The notes under the pieces were generated by a model. It was not told the origin of the DNA, ran no database searches, and was given only the letters and a program-made list of their open reading frames with translations. Positions 39,170-47,650 of a stretch of 64,000 bases of DNA are shown one piece after another. The translations under genes and the position numbers were made by a program. The first letter of the stretch is position 1; each line of letters begins with the position of its first letter. The DNA is from a candidate division Hyd24-12 bacterium UBA6080 (lineage in GTDB: Bacteria > Fermentibacterota > Fermentibacteria > Fermentibacterales > JCC-6): assembly GCA_002436025.1 (NCBI GenBank), contig DIXM01000009.1:1-64000 (forward strand). The letters are read 5' to 3'.

Positions 39170-39431
39170 GGTTACTGCCCTTGTTTGCACGACCCCCTGC
39201 TGTGACAGAGATTTGAAGACCGAGGTATCTCATCACTCGAAGTGCCTTTCCTATCTCTGCAGACTCTTTTCCTCTTTCCAGCTCCGACAGGTACCGGAAA
39301 CCAATCCCGGTGAGTCCCGATACTTTTTGAAGCGTCATTCCCAGACTTTTCCGCTTCAAGCGTATACGGCTTCCCAGTTCTTCTACGGAGGTAATCGCAG
39401 AATAGGAACGATCCGATTCTTCACTTAACAT
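39162..39431 (-). CDS. hipB: HipB-family antitoxin, HTH repressor
   Basis: 89 residues with an XRE-type helix-turn-helix: LGSRIRLKRKSLGMTLQKVS, GLTGIGFRYLSELERGKES, AEIGKALRVMRYLGLQI. It binds HipA and represses the operon. GGAGGAG precedes ATG 39431. Two palindromic sites lie upstream at 39490 and 39540. The tail is short and ends inside the hipA start. Confidence 0.92.
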   Translation of the reverse strand: MLSEESDRSYSAITSVEELGSRIRLKRKSLGMTLQKVSGLTGIGFRYLSELERGKESAEIGKALRVMRYLGLQISVTAGGRANKGSNHA

Positions 39432-39489
39432 TCCAACTCCTCCAAACTATGTCATCCTTTCGCCAGGTAGACGCAAATCACTCATCTGA

Positions 39490-39553
39490 TTCCCGTACGG
39501 TAATATTTGTTTCAGAACACAGGTTGTCCAGCACAAATGTTCCCGTACGGGAA
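39490..39553 (-). promoter_or_regulatory. Paired hipBA operators
   Basis: TTCCCGTACGGGAA at 39540-39553 is a perfect palindrome; TTCCCGTACGGTAA at 39490-39503 matches it except for one base. The centres are 50 bases apart, about five helical turns, so two HipB dimers would sit on the same face. The first site lies 59 bases before the hipB start. Confidence 0.65.
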
Positions 39554-39584
39554 TCTTGCCTTCTTCCGAACCGGAGTTTCCTGG

Positions 39585-40634
39585 TTAACCCAGTATCCTG
39601 ACTGATGTGGCCTTGAAGGATACCCACAGCTCTGACCCTGCTTCAAGGCCCAGCCGCTGGGTGGATTCCCGGGTGATGGTCGACTGCAGTTCAAGACCCT
39701 TTAGAAGAAAATGAACCGTATCGTACATGGGCATTCTCTCCAGGTGGGACACCACGGCCCTGAAAGTGTTGCGCTGGCTGGAATCGGGCTTTTCGAGCGA
39801 AAGAACGATGACTTCGGGCGGAATGCAGATGTAGCCCGCGCCCTGCGCCTGTTCCGTCAGGGAGAATACGACGTCGCCCGCCGTGGCGGTGCCGTTGCCG
39901 AAGCGAACCGGGATCAGGTTCTTCATCCCAGTGAAGGAAGCAACGAAAAGGCTTTCGGGTTGACTGAACACTTTTGCCGTTTCACCGGCCTGCATCAGCT
40001 TTCCTTCCGAGAGAACGGCGGTTCGGTTCGAAAGGGCCAGCGCGTCCGAAAGATCGTGCGTTGCCATCAGAACTGTCATCCCCATCTCCCGGTGAAGCCT
40101 TCCGATAAGTGCCCTGAGCTCGGGCTTGAAGCCCTGGTCAACGGAGTTGAGGGGTTCGTCCAGAACAAGGAGTTCGGGCTTTGTGATAACGGCCCGGGCA
40201 ATGGCCACCTTCTGCATCTCCCCGCCGGAGAGGGTTCGGGCGTTCCGGTGCCCCATTCCCGAAAGACCCGTGGCATCGAGGACCTCATCCATCTCGGCAG
40301 CGCTTACGGTTGTTCCCCTTACCCCGGGGCCGAACCTGACGTTGCGTTCAACGGTGCCGGTGAGCATGAAGGGTCTCTGCATGACCATCGACATCCTGCG
40401 GCGCAGGGCTGTTCTCGACCTTCCCCGGCAACCCGTGCAGTCCGTTCCGTCAAGGATGACCCTGCCGCGCGTGGGTTTTTCAAGGAGGTCGGCTATCCGC
40501 AGCAGTGTTGTTTTTCCGCATCCGGTGGGGCCGATCAGTGTGCAGAAATCCCCCTGATCCACCGAAAAGGACACATCGGTCAGTATCTGCTTCGTTCCGG
40601 ATGATTTCGAGATGCCCTGAAGGTCGATCCTCAT
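39585..40634 (-). CDS. tupC: Tungstate ABC transporter, ATP-binding protein
   Basis: 349 residues. Walker A is LIGPTGCGKTTLLRI, the signature is TLSGGEMQKVAIARAVI, Walker B is PELLVLDEPLNSVD and the switch His is in MATHDLSDAL. The C-terminal 110 residues form a TOBE/Mop-like regulatory domain (IPVRFGNGTATAGDVVF; GLELQSTITRESTQRLGLEA). It powers import of tungstate (or molybdate) with the permease and binding protein upstream. ATG 40634 overlaps the permease stop (ATGA). Last gene of tupABC. The TupA/TupB neighbours make tungstate the better guess over molybdate. Confidence 0.88.
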   Translation of the reverse strand: MRIDLQGISKSSGTKQILTDVSFSVDQGDFCTLIGPTGCGKTTLLRIADLLEKPTRGRVILDGTDCTGCRGRSRTALRRRMSMVMQRPFMLTGTVERNVRFGPGVRGTTVSAAEMDEVLDATGLSGMGHRNARTLSGGEMQKVAIARAVITKPELLVLDEPLNSVDQGFKPELRALIGRLHREMGMTVLMATHDLSDALALSNRTAVLSEGKLMQAGETAKVFSQPESLFVASFTGMKNLIPVRFGNGTATAGDVVFSLTEQAQGAGYICIPPEVIVLSLEKPDSSQRNTFRAVVSHLERMPMYDTVHFLLKGLELQSTITRESTQRLGLEAGSELWVSFKATSVRILG

Positions 40635-41323
40635 GACTTCCTCATTCCGGTGATGTGTACGAGAAGGCTTATCAGAAGGGCCAGGATCATGAGTATCAGC
40701 CCGAGGGCAATGGACTCGGCCACCTCACCCTTCCCTATTCCAAGGGAGATGGCGGTGGTGAGCGTCCGGGTCCGCCCCGCTATGTTGCCGCCCACCATCA
40801 TGGCGGCGCCCACCTCGGATATGGCCCTTCCAAAACCCATCAGAAAAGCCGAGAGGATGGCGAACCGGGCCTCCAGAAGTACCACCCCCCCGGTCTGAAG
40901 TGAACCTGCTCCCAGGGCTCGCACGGTTTCGGCGGCTTCTCCCGCCACACCCTTCAGCGCCGAGATGACAAGGCCAAGGATAACCGGGGCAACAAGGAAA
41001 ACCTCGGCGATCACCATGGCCTTCGTGGTGAATAGAAGCCCCAGTTCACCAAGCGGACCCGCCCGGGAAAGAAGAAGGAATATCAGAAGCCCTGCAAAAA
41101 CCGTTGGCATGCTGTAGAGGGTCTGGATGAAACCGATCACAAAGCCCCTGCCCGGGAATCTGGCGAAGTGCAGCAGGCAGCCCAGCGGAGTGAAGAGAAT
41201 GCACGCGATGACGGTTGAGCTGGCGGAAACCGCCAGTGTCCGAAGAGTGATCTCCATGACGACAGGGTCGCCCGAGAAGATCATCTTGAGGGCAATGACG
41301 AAGGCTTCCGCCAGCTTGTCCAT
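40631..41323 (-). CDS. tupB: Tungstate ABC transporter, permease
   Basis: 230 residues with five or six membrane helices and the binding-protein-dependent permease signature: FTTKAMVIAEVFLVAPVILG, then ALKGVAGEAAETVRALGAGS and FGRAISEVGAAMMVGGNIAG (the ATPase-contact EAA loop region and the following helix). TupB proteins are close in length (about 230). The ribosome site before ATG 41323 is weak; it starts six bases after the tupA stop, so coupling is likely. Confidence 0.9.
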   Translation of the reverse strand: MDKLAEAFVIALKMIFSGDPVVMEITLRTLAVSASSTVIACILFTPLGCLLHFARFPGRGFVIGFIQTLYSMPTVFAGLLIFLLLSRAGPLGELGLLFTTKAMVIAEVFLVAPVILGLVISALKGVAGEAAETVRALGAGSLQTGGVVLLEARFAILSAFLMGFGRAISEVGAAMMVGGNIAGRTRTLTTAISLGIGKGEVAESIALGLILMILALLISLLVHITGMRKS

Positions 41324-41329
41324 GGAGTA

Positions 41330-42235
41330 TTAGAGGTCCTGTCCGGCGCAGGGGGTGAAGAGCTGCTGACCCCATTCCACGACGCCGTACGAACCGATGA
41401 GTTCCTGTGTCTCGGGGGAGGTCAGGAAGGTCACCATGTTCTGTGCCATATCGGTGTTCCGCGCGGTGCTGAGTGGGATGACTGCGTAAACGTTCCTCAT
41501 TGCATCGCCGGACCCGATGATGATCTCGAGGTCGACATCACCCTGGTAGGCCAGGAAAGTTGCGATGTCCGCCAGGGCATAACCCCTCATCTCGTTGGCC
41601 ATGTTGAGCGTCGGGCCCATGCCCGCCGCCGCCTCGACGTACCAGTCACCCGATGTGCGGATGGTTTCGTAATCAAGGCCGGCAGCTGCCCAGAGGCGCT
41701 GCTCCTGGGCGTGGGTGCCCGATTCGTCACCCCTCGAGATGAAGGGGATCGTGGCGTTCTGACTCAAGGCGATGAAGGCATCCTGCGGTTCCATGTCCCT
41801 GATGCCCGCGGGGTCTTCCGGCGGACCCACGATGACGAAGAAGTTGTAGGCGAAGGGTGTGCGGGAGAGCCCGTACCCGTCGGCGATGAAAGTCTCTTCC
41901 CTGGCGCGGTCGTGAACAACCACCACATCAACATCGCCCCTCATGCCCCATTCCATGGCCTTGCCTGTGCCAGCGTAGAGGATGTCCAGCTCAACACCGT
42001 ACTGGTCCTCGAACATGGGTTCCATGTAGGCCCAAAGTCCCGTGTCGTAAAGGCTGGTGGTTGTGGCAATGAGAAGCCGTTCAACCCTTTCCCGGGGAGG
42101 AAATCCCTCGGGCTGTTCCAGCGCGGTGGAATCCGCCGCCGGGGTCTCGGGAACCGGTGCGGGCTGTTCGCCGCATCCGGGCAAAAGGAGCGCCAGGCAC
42201 AGGGCCAGGCCAGCGAAACGAAGCCATGAAAACAT
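41330..42235 (-). CDS. tupA: Tungstate-binding lipoprotein
   Basis: 301 residues. Signal and lipobox LLLPGCG (Cys 21), a 25-residue Pro/Glu linker, then the TupA fold: LLIATTTSLYDTGLWAYMEP, LYAGTGKAMEWGMRGDVDVV and HDRAREETFIADGYG. The T-T-T-S and G-T-G-K motifs bind the oxyanion in TupA. RGDESGTHAQEQRLW is also as expected. GAGGAGGGT precedes ATG 42235 and can be paired by the leader RNA. It delivers tungstate to TupBC; tungsten would serve anaerobic oxidoreductases such as aldehyde:ferredoxin oxidoreductases or formate dehydrogenase. Confidence 0.92.
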   Translation of the reverse strand: MFSWLRFAGLALCLALLLPGCGEQPAPVPETPAADSTALEQPEGFPPRERVERLLIATTTSLYDTGLWAYMEPMFEDQYGVELDILYAGTGKAMEWGMRGDVDVVVVHDRAREETFIADGYGLSRTPFAYNFFVIVGPPEDPAGIRDMEPQDAFIALSQNATIPFISRGDESGTHAQEQRLWAAAGLDYETIRTSGDWYVEAAAGMGPTLNMANEMRGYALADIATFLAYQGDVDLEIIIGSGDAMRNVYAVIPLSTARNTDMAQNMVTFLTSPETQELIGSYGVVEWGQQLFTPCAGQDL

Positions 42236-42237
42236 TC

Positions 42238-42430
42238 ACCCTCCTCATGGGTTCCGAACCCGGCCGCAGGCTCGGTTCATGGGAAGGAAACGAACGCCGC
42301 CCCCTGAACGGGGACGGGAACAACCGGCGTTCTTTCCCTTTCCAAACACGGGAGGCTGCGCCGTTTCCAGTGCAACCCTGTCGCCCCGGTCTCCATGGCA
42401 CCTGTGCTACAGGAAGCCGGGGTCGGGAAG
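42238..42430 (-). promoter_or_regulatory. Structured, switch-like leader RNA of tupABC
   Basis: The mRNA leader has a CCCCGG/CCGGGG stem (42384-42389 with 42417-42422) enclosing CCTGT/ACAGG, then a 13-bp stem (42286-42299 with 42325-42337) capped by CCCC/GGGG. Just before the gene there are exclusive pairings: GGGUUC can pair with an upstream GAACC or with the downstream GAACCC, and if the latter is free its ACCC can cover GGGU of the ribosome site. This is the layout of a translational riboswitch. A molybdenum/tungsten-cofactor (Moco/Tuco) switch is the natural guess, but I cannot match the consensus. Confidence 0.5.
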
Positions 42431-42579
42431 CGGCCGAACAGGTGAAGCTATACCAAAGAGGCGGTACGGGGGCAAGGATGCGATGCAATAAACTCCGTTC
42501 TGGATGGGTGATGCTTGCTCGGCATATTTGTCTGTATTATACATACACTATTAAGCAATCATCAGATTGGAGATGATGA

Positions 42580-43914
42580 ATGACTATCAGTGACAGGTGC
42601 GTGAAAGTCCTCAGGGCAGCAAGCCTGTGTCTTGGTTTTCTGATGATAGCCGTGGCGTTTCTTTCTGACAGAACGGGCCTGAGTGCCCAGGGAGGGCTGA
42701 GCAGGAACCAGATCGGTTTTCTGCTCATCGGGCTGGCATTCGTATCAGCCGGTCTTCTCGGACGTAGGTTTCCAGGTTGTTACAGGGGGATCGCCCTCTT
42801 CCTTCTTAACACGTTGGTCGTACTTGTTCTGCTGGAGGTGGTTGCACTCGTTCTGCTGAAGGCCATCAACCCTGAGAGCATGAGGATACATGCCAGAAAA
42901 GTCACTGAGGGGCATTTGCAGGAACTCGAGTCCAATGTGGTTCAGGGCGTGTATGCCCCATTCGTGGTATGGCGGTCTAATCCCCTTTTAAACTGCGACA
43001 GTGTTACGATAACGGAAGACAACTACAGACTGGTGCCGGGCGCCTCAGTAGACCCGGGGGCTTTCAAGGTGTTCCTGTTCGGCGGGTCAGCCATGTGGGG
43101 AACGGGGGTCTCCGACTCGAACACCATCGCATGCTTCCTTCAGGCAGACATGAACGGCAACGATACCCGGCCTGTTGCGGTAAGCAACTTCGCTCAGGTC
43201 GCCCACTCTTCCTCCCAGGAGCTGGTTGAACTGGTGCTTCAACTCAGGGCGGGCAACGTGCCCGATTGCGTAGTGTTTTACGACGGGTTCAACGACGTCT
43301 GGGGAGCGTATGAGTCCGGATTCGCGGGAGGTCACCACTCGCAGGAGCAGATCGCAGCCCGGGTCGAGGGGCGTACCCCGGAAATACAGGGTTTGTCACC
43401 ATCAAGGGCTATTCTGACCAACACGAACACATTCCTTCTTGTGTCGGCCCTTCGGGGCAGCGTCCGGGATAGGCCATCAGAAGTGCAGGATCTTGTCACC
43501 TTCCGCACCAGGGGAATTGGAACCGACGCCCTGGCCAGTCAGATCGTCGAAACCTATCTCGGGAACTGCCGGGTGGTGCGGTCCCTTGCCGAGAGCTACG
43601 GATTCAGATGTCTCTTCGTATGGCAGCCTACGGTCTGGTACGGAGACAAGTGCCTTACTGACTTCGAAAGTCTGATCACCCAGGGCGGTGAGGAGTTTTT
43701 CCTTGCAGGATCCGACCCCGCATTCAGGGAGCTGCTCTGCTCTGCCTACGAACTCTACGAGGACAGCCTGGCTGACACGTTACCCTTTGTCTCGCTTGCC
43801 GGGATCTTTGACGGTGAAGTGAACGAAGTCTATACCGACTACTCGGGTGCCCATGTGAACCCTGAGGCGAACCGTGCCATAGCAGGCCGCCTTCTTTCTG
43901 AACTGAACCGCTGA
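42580..43914 (+). CDS. Membrane-anchored SGNH/GDSL-like hydrolase
   Basis: 444 residues. Three hydrophobic segments in the first 105 residues anchor it in the inner membrane. The rest is an SGNH fold: VFLFGGSAMWGTGVSDSNT (block I, Gly-Ser), a long helix-strand part with SNFAQVAHSSSQELVEL, CVVFYDGFNDVWGAY (block III, Asn) and VYTDYSGAHVNPEANRAIAG (block V; here D-Y-S-G-A-H instead of D-x-x-H, so the catalytic His is offset). Such proteins often act on acylated polysaccharides or lipids. GGAG precedes ATG 42580. It is divergent from tup and followed by a propeller lipoprotein gene. Confidence 0.75.
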   Translation: MTISDRCVKVLRAASLCLGFLMIAVAFLSDRTGLSAQGGLSRNQIGFLLIGLAFVSAGLLGRRFPGCYRGIALFLLNTLVVLVLLEVVALVLLKAINPESMRIHARKVTEGHLQELESNVVQGVYAPFVVWRSNPLLNCDSVTITEDNYRLVPGASVDPGAFKVFLFGGSAMWGTGVSDSNTIACFLQADMNGNDTRPVAVSNFAQVAHSSSQELVELVLQLRAGNVPDCVVFYDGFNDVWGAYESGFAGGHHSQEQIAARVEGRTPEIQGLSPSRAILTNTNTFLLVSALRGSVRDRPSEVQDLVTFRTRGIGTDALASQIVETYLGNCRVVRSLAESYGFRCLFVWQPTVWYGDKCLTDFESLITQGGEEFFLAGSDPAFRELLCSAYELYEDSLADTLPFVSLAGIFDGEVNEVYTDYSGAHVNPEANRAIAGRLLSELNR

Positions 43915-43981
43915 ACAGATCTTCTCTGGTGCCGGGTGCGCATATCTGTTATGGTGCCCGGCATAAACCCGGAGGAGTCCC

Positions 43982-45079
43982 ATGAAAAGACTTGCCCCGT
44001 CAGTTTTTATCCTGTTGTTTTTGATTGGCTGCGGTTCGCCAGAAGAGTCTTCTGAAGAGGCATCGCCGGCCATTGTCCTGACTCCCCTTGATTCAGTCGG
44101 GATCGAACTTGGTGACGAAAGGTTCGTCTTCGGTGTGATAGCCTCAGTCGAGTTCCTGCCGGACGGCAGGCTGCTCGTCCTTGATTCCAATCGCCAGACC
44201 CTTCGCGTTTTCTCGTCTTCCGGCGAGTTCCTCTCCGAGTACGGAGGCCCGGGGGAGGGCCCCGGTGAGCTTCTGAGCAGCCGTGACCTGGCCGTTCTGG
44301 GTTCGGGGGTTGTAGCGGTCACCGACCCCAGGGCCGGGGAGCTCGAGCTTTTCAGCGCTGACACTGGTTACGTGGGCACCCTGATGGGGTTCACCCCCAG
44401 GGCGCCATTCACCATAGACGCTTCCGGCGAGCTGGTGGTGGGGCACCAGGGGCTTTTCAACAGGGAAGAGGGCACCAGCGGTGAAGCCCTTGCCGGCTGG
44501 AAACTTGACAGCCCCGAGCCCGCAGTGGTCTTCTTTGAGGAGTGGAGCCGTTTCGACCCGGAACAGATGGCTGCGCGGTTCATGGACCCCGACCCGCCCA
44601 TGGAGGTGGTGGATTCCGTTGTCTATTACTCTCCACTCGCGTCGGAGAGCTATGAGATCCTTGCGTTCGACCTCAGCGGCAACGGTCTGGCATCCCTGAC
44701 CCGTCCGGACTACTCCCCGGTTGCGAAAACAGCCGAGGAGTTGAGCGTGGAAATGGAACTCTACGAGCAGAGACGACAGCAGATGCTGGGCATGGGCAGG
44801 GGAGGGCCTGCAATGGCCAGTGAAGACTACACTCCCTCGGAGTTCCATTTCGCCGTTATCTCCCTGGGGGTCGATTCCGAAGGAAGGTTATGGGCCAGGC
44901 GCGGTCACGGAGGGCAGCCCGTGTTCGATCTTTACGACACCATGACCGGGGAATGGCTTGGCACGGCTTCGGGGCCGGCCCGGATGGGTTCCTGGACCTT
45001 TGTTGTCACTCCTTACGGCGTTGCGGCCTTCGAGGAAGACCCGCTTGATTATCCGAGGATTCTGCTTCTGGGGTTCTGA
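43982..45079 (+). CDS. Six-bladed beta-propeller lipoprotein
   Basis: 365 residues. MKRLAPSVFILLFLIGCGS gives a lipobox with Cys 17. The mature protein starts with a Ser/Glu-rich stretch and then VEFLPDGRLLVLDSNRQT, LRVFSSSGEFLSEYGGPG and EGPGELLSSRDLAVLG, the 6-bladed propeller repeats also seen in the 23878-24999 lipoprotein. An insertion with a helical MELYEQRRQQMLGMGRGGP occurs in the last third, as in the paralogue (EEIEVLRERARQ). GGAGGAG precedes ATG 43982. The FadL-like porin gene follows after 26 bases, so a lipoprotein-porin pair is likely. Ligand unknown. Confidence 0.82.
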   Translation: MKRLAPSVFILLFLIGCGSPEESSEEASPAIVLTPLDSVGIELGDERFVFGVIASVEFLPDGRLLVLDSNRQTLRVFSSSGEFLSEYGGPGEGPGELLSSRDLAVLGSGVVAVTDPRAGELELFSADTGYVGTLMGFTPRAPFTIDASGELVVGHQGLFNREEGTSGEALAGWKLDSPEPAVVFFEEWSRFDPEQMAARFMDPDPPMEVVDSVVYYSPLASESYEILAFDLSGNGLASLTRPDYSPVAKTAEELSVEMELYEQRRQQMLGMGRGGPAMASEDYTPSEFHFAVISLGVDSEGRLWARRGHGGQPVFDLYDTMTGEWLGTASGPARMGSWTFVVTPYGVAAFEEDPLDYPRILLLGF

Positions 45080-45105
45080 GTTTCCAAAAAAGAGGGGAGG
45101 AATGA

Positions 45106-46377
45106 ATGAGGAAGGTTTTGATTCTCGCCGGGCTGGCGGCATCTTTCGCCTACGCGGGGCACATCGACTACCTGGGTGGAAGAAGCGCCGACTACTTCAT
45201 GGCAGTTGCCAGGAACGCCGCGATTGACGGGGCCGATCTTGTGACCTACAACCCCGCAGGGCTTGTTCACCTTGCCGAGGGCTTCCATGTGAATGCCAGC
45301 GGACAGTACATCGCGAAGGATTACGTCATAACCGCAGTGCCACTGGGTTCAGCGGAAGAAACCGAGTACGAGACCACGAAGCCAACTCCCTTTCTGCCAA
45401 ACGTGTACGCAGTGTACCGGACCGGTGATCTCGCTGCCTTCGGCGCCTTCACCATCCCCGCCGGCGGCGGCACACTCGAGTACGAGAACGGTCTTCCCAT
45501 CATGCCCGTCCTTCAGACCGGGCTTGTCCAGTACCAGTACGGACCAGGCTACATCGCCACGATGACCGAGGGCTACATCGAGGCGGGCGCGGCCTACTAC
45601 GCGGGGACCGTGGGCGCTGCCTACGCCATCACACCCGCCCTCTCCGCCTCGCTTGCCGGCAGGTTCACCAAGGGCGTTCGTGACTACGAGGCCAGCGCCG
45701 AATTCGCCATCGTGAACATCGACAGCGGCACAGTCGTCGGTTCAACTGAAGCGGTGCTTGAGTGCACCCGTGAGGCTTCTGGCATGGCCGGGATCATAGG
45801 CGTTGACTTCATGCCGGCCCGCGGGGTCAACGTGGCGGTCCGCTACGAGACAAGCACACCCCTTGAGTGGGAAGCCGAAACCGCCCAGAACACATGGGCT
45901 GCCCTCATTCCCGAGCTTGCCGACGGCGCCCTTCAGCGCCGTGACCTGCCGGCGGTCCTGGGCATGGGCATGCAGTTCGAGGTGAAACCCACCGTGACCC
46001 TCGGCGTTATGGGGAACTACTACTTCACCGGCGCCGCCGACCAGGGCGAGGACGACGGCCTTTCCGACCAGTACGAAGACGGGTGGGAGGCCGGGAGCAG
46101 TGTACAGTGGAAGGCAAGTTCCAGGTTCGAGCTGGGCCTTGGTTACCTGTACTCCGATCTGGGCGGGGGTCCCGAGACCTTCACCGACTTCGAGTACATG
46201 GTTAACTATGGAATGCTCGGGGGCGGTGTGCGCTACGCGGTCTCCGAGGACGTGGGAATAGTGTTCTCGGCCGCCAATGCTTTCCTGGAGGACGGGGAAG
46301 GCGCCGGCAACTACGCCGGACACCAGTACGAGAAGAACGTTGCTTTCATTAACCTGGGAGTCACCGCAGGGTTCTGA
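45106..46377 (+). CDS. FadL/OmpP1-family outer-membrane transporter
   Basis: 423 residues. Signal peptide (MRKVLILAGLAASFAYAG), then the FadL opening in which the N-terminal hatch carries ARNAAIDGADLVTYNPAGLV (the N-P-A motif). The remainder is a 14-strand-like barrel with regular aromatic strands and ends in a Phe (GVTAGF), as outer-membrane proteins do. FadL proteins take up long-chain fatty acids or other hydrophobic molecules such as aromatics. GGGGAGG precedes ATG 45106. It is paired with the propeller lipoprotein upstream and is followed by a strong terminator. Confidence 0.85.
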   Translation: MRKVLILAGLAASFAYAGHIDYLGGRSADYFMAVARNAAIDGADLVTYNPAGLVHLAEGFHVNASGQYIAKDYVITAVPLGSAEETEYETTKPTPFLPNVYAVYRTGDLAAFGAFTIPAGGGTLEYENGLPIMPVLQTGLVQYQYGPGYIATMTEGYIEAGAAYYAGTVGAAYAITPALSASLAGRFTKGVRDYEASAEFAIVNIDSGTVVGSTEAVLECTREASGMAGIIGVDFMPARGVNVAVRYETSTPLEWEAETAQNTWAALIPELADGALQRRDLPAVLGMGMQFEVKPTVTLGVMGNYYFTGAADQGEDDGLSDQYEDGWEAGSSVQWKASSRFELGLGYLYSDLGGGPETFTDFEYMVNYGMLGGGVRYAVSEDVGIVFSAANAFLEDGEGAGNYAGHQYEKNVAFINLGVTAGF

Positions 46378-46384
46378 TGTTTCG

Positions 46385-46418
46385 GGCCGGGGTGCCCTAA
46401 GGTGCCCCGGCCTTCCTT
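46385..46418. terminator. Strong terminator shared by convergent genes
   Basis: GGCCGGGGTGCC, loop CTAA, GGTGCCCCGGCC, followed by TTCCTT: a 12-bp stem with two G-T pairs. It lies just after the FadL-like gene and overlaps the end of the convergent YaiI-like gene. Confidence 0.75.
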
Positions 46419-46885
46419 GCCGCATCACGCAGCAGCCTGTTCACAAGCACATCCATGGCCTGAAGGAAGCGCGACCGGTCGGGTCCGCTCATGGGGGACG
46501 GACCCCTGATTGTCATGCCCTGTTCCCTGAGGTCGGCGAACAGGTTCCGCGTTGCCAGCACGTCGCCGATGTTGTCTTCGGTGAAGGGCCTGCCGGTGTT
46601 GCCCAGAACCGATGAGCCGTTCTTGAGGCACCGGGAGGCCAGGGGGATGTCGCCTGTTATCACGATGTCGCAGGGCCCCGAGCGCTCAGCGATCCAGTCG
46701 TCCGCCACACCTTCGCCCTTCTCCACCACTTCGAGTTCGATCCGGTCCGAGTCGGGGATGCGCATCCAGGAGTTGGACACGACCCTCACCAGGAGGCCGT
46801 AGCGTGAGGCGACCCGGTATATCTCCTGCTTCACCGGGCAGGCGTCGGCGTCAACATAAACCGTGGGTTTGGCGCGTTCGGTCAT
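46397..46885 (-). CDS. YaiI/YqxD (DUF188) family protein
   Basis: 162 residues. The family block VYVDADACPVKQEIYRVAS is complete (PIN-like acidic residues), followed by DIVITGDIPLASRCL, VLGNTGRPFTEDNIGDVLAT and the helical C-terminus. The fold is PIN-like and a nuclease role has been suggested, but no activity is established. ATG 46885 overlaps the stop of the gene upstream (TGATG), so the pair is one operon. The last codons lie within a terminator hairpin. Confidence 0.9.
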   Translation of the reverse strand: MTERAKPTVYVDADACPVKQEIYRVASRYGLLVRVVSNSWMRIPDSDRIELEVVEKGEGVADDWIAERSGPCDIVITGDIPLASRCLKNGSSVLGNTGRPFTEDNIGDVLATRNLFADLREQGMTIRGPSPMSGPDRSRFLQAMDVLVNRLLRDAARKAGAP

Positions 46886-47469
46886 CAATCCATTTCGTTT
46901 TCAAGCCAGGCAACTGCTCCCGCTGCTCCGGCAATGGTCGTTGCGGCCAGTCCTGGAATTGAGCCAAGCCTCAGACCAAGATGAAACTCGGCCTCGCAGG
47001 ATGATTCCGGGGACCTGGTGAGATCCAGCCGGGAAGAGACTCCAGCCCAGTCGTTGATACCGAACCCCACACCCAGCGAGTAACCGGCGAACCCGTCAGG
47101 GTAGGGGCTGTCGGAAACTATGATTCCCGGTGAAACGCTCAGATGGGACGATTCGGACAGGTACAGGTTGCCTGTCGCTTCGAGCCCCCAGCGTGAGTGC
47201 CACCCTCCGTTGCGCCAGGCGCCGACGAACACCCCCGGTCCAAGAAAAAGGTCATCCTCCAGGGGGAACAACCATGCGAAGTCGGACTGCAGGTCGATGG
47301 TTCGAGTCAATTCGTCGGAAGGTCCGAGCGGTGCATTGATCGTGAAGTAAGAGACGGGAAAGGAGAGGGGCGGGTTTTCCCGGCGGCACCCGAAAGCTTT
47401 GCCGAAGACCACTTCCGGAGAAGCCAGCAACAGTACTGCTGTGGCCTTCCAGACAGATCCGCTGCTCAA
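46885..47469 (-). CDS. Small outer-membrane-type protein
   Basis: 194 residues from TTG 47469, which has GGGGAGG six bases before; the frame extends to a GTG at 47487 with no such site. A signal peptide (ATAVLLLASPEVVFG) is followed by amphipathic strands with aromatic girdles (LFLGPGVFVGAWRNGGWHSR, WGLEATGNLYLSESSHLSV, GFAGYSLGVGFGINDWAG), as in an 8-strand barrel. A Cys lies near the mature start. I do not recognise the family. Co-transcribed with the YaiI-like gene. Confidence 0.6.
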   Translation of the reverse strand: MSSGSVWKATAVLLLASPEVVFGKAFGCRRENPPLSFPVSYFTINAPLGPSDELTRTIDLQSDFAWLFPLEDDLFLGPGVFVGAWRNGGWHSRWGLEATGNLYLSESSHLSVSPGIIVSDSPYPDGFAGYSLGVGFGINDWAGVSSRLDLTRSPESSCEAEFHLGLRLGSIPGLAATTIAGAAGAVAWLENEMD

Positions 47470-47650
47470 GCTTCGCCTCCCCGTCACTGTGTTTCGAGTT
47501 CGTCCGTTCAGCCCCGTACCATAGGTAAAGGCCTCGAATGCCGCAATTCGGAGCCCATGGTTTTGTTACATTCCGTTACATTCCTGCAACACGGGCGAAT
47601 GTTCCGTTACCCATCTTCCCTGCGTGCCCCAGGCACGAAAGGAGACAGAC

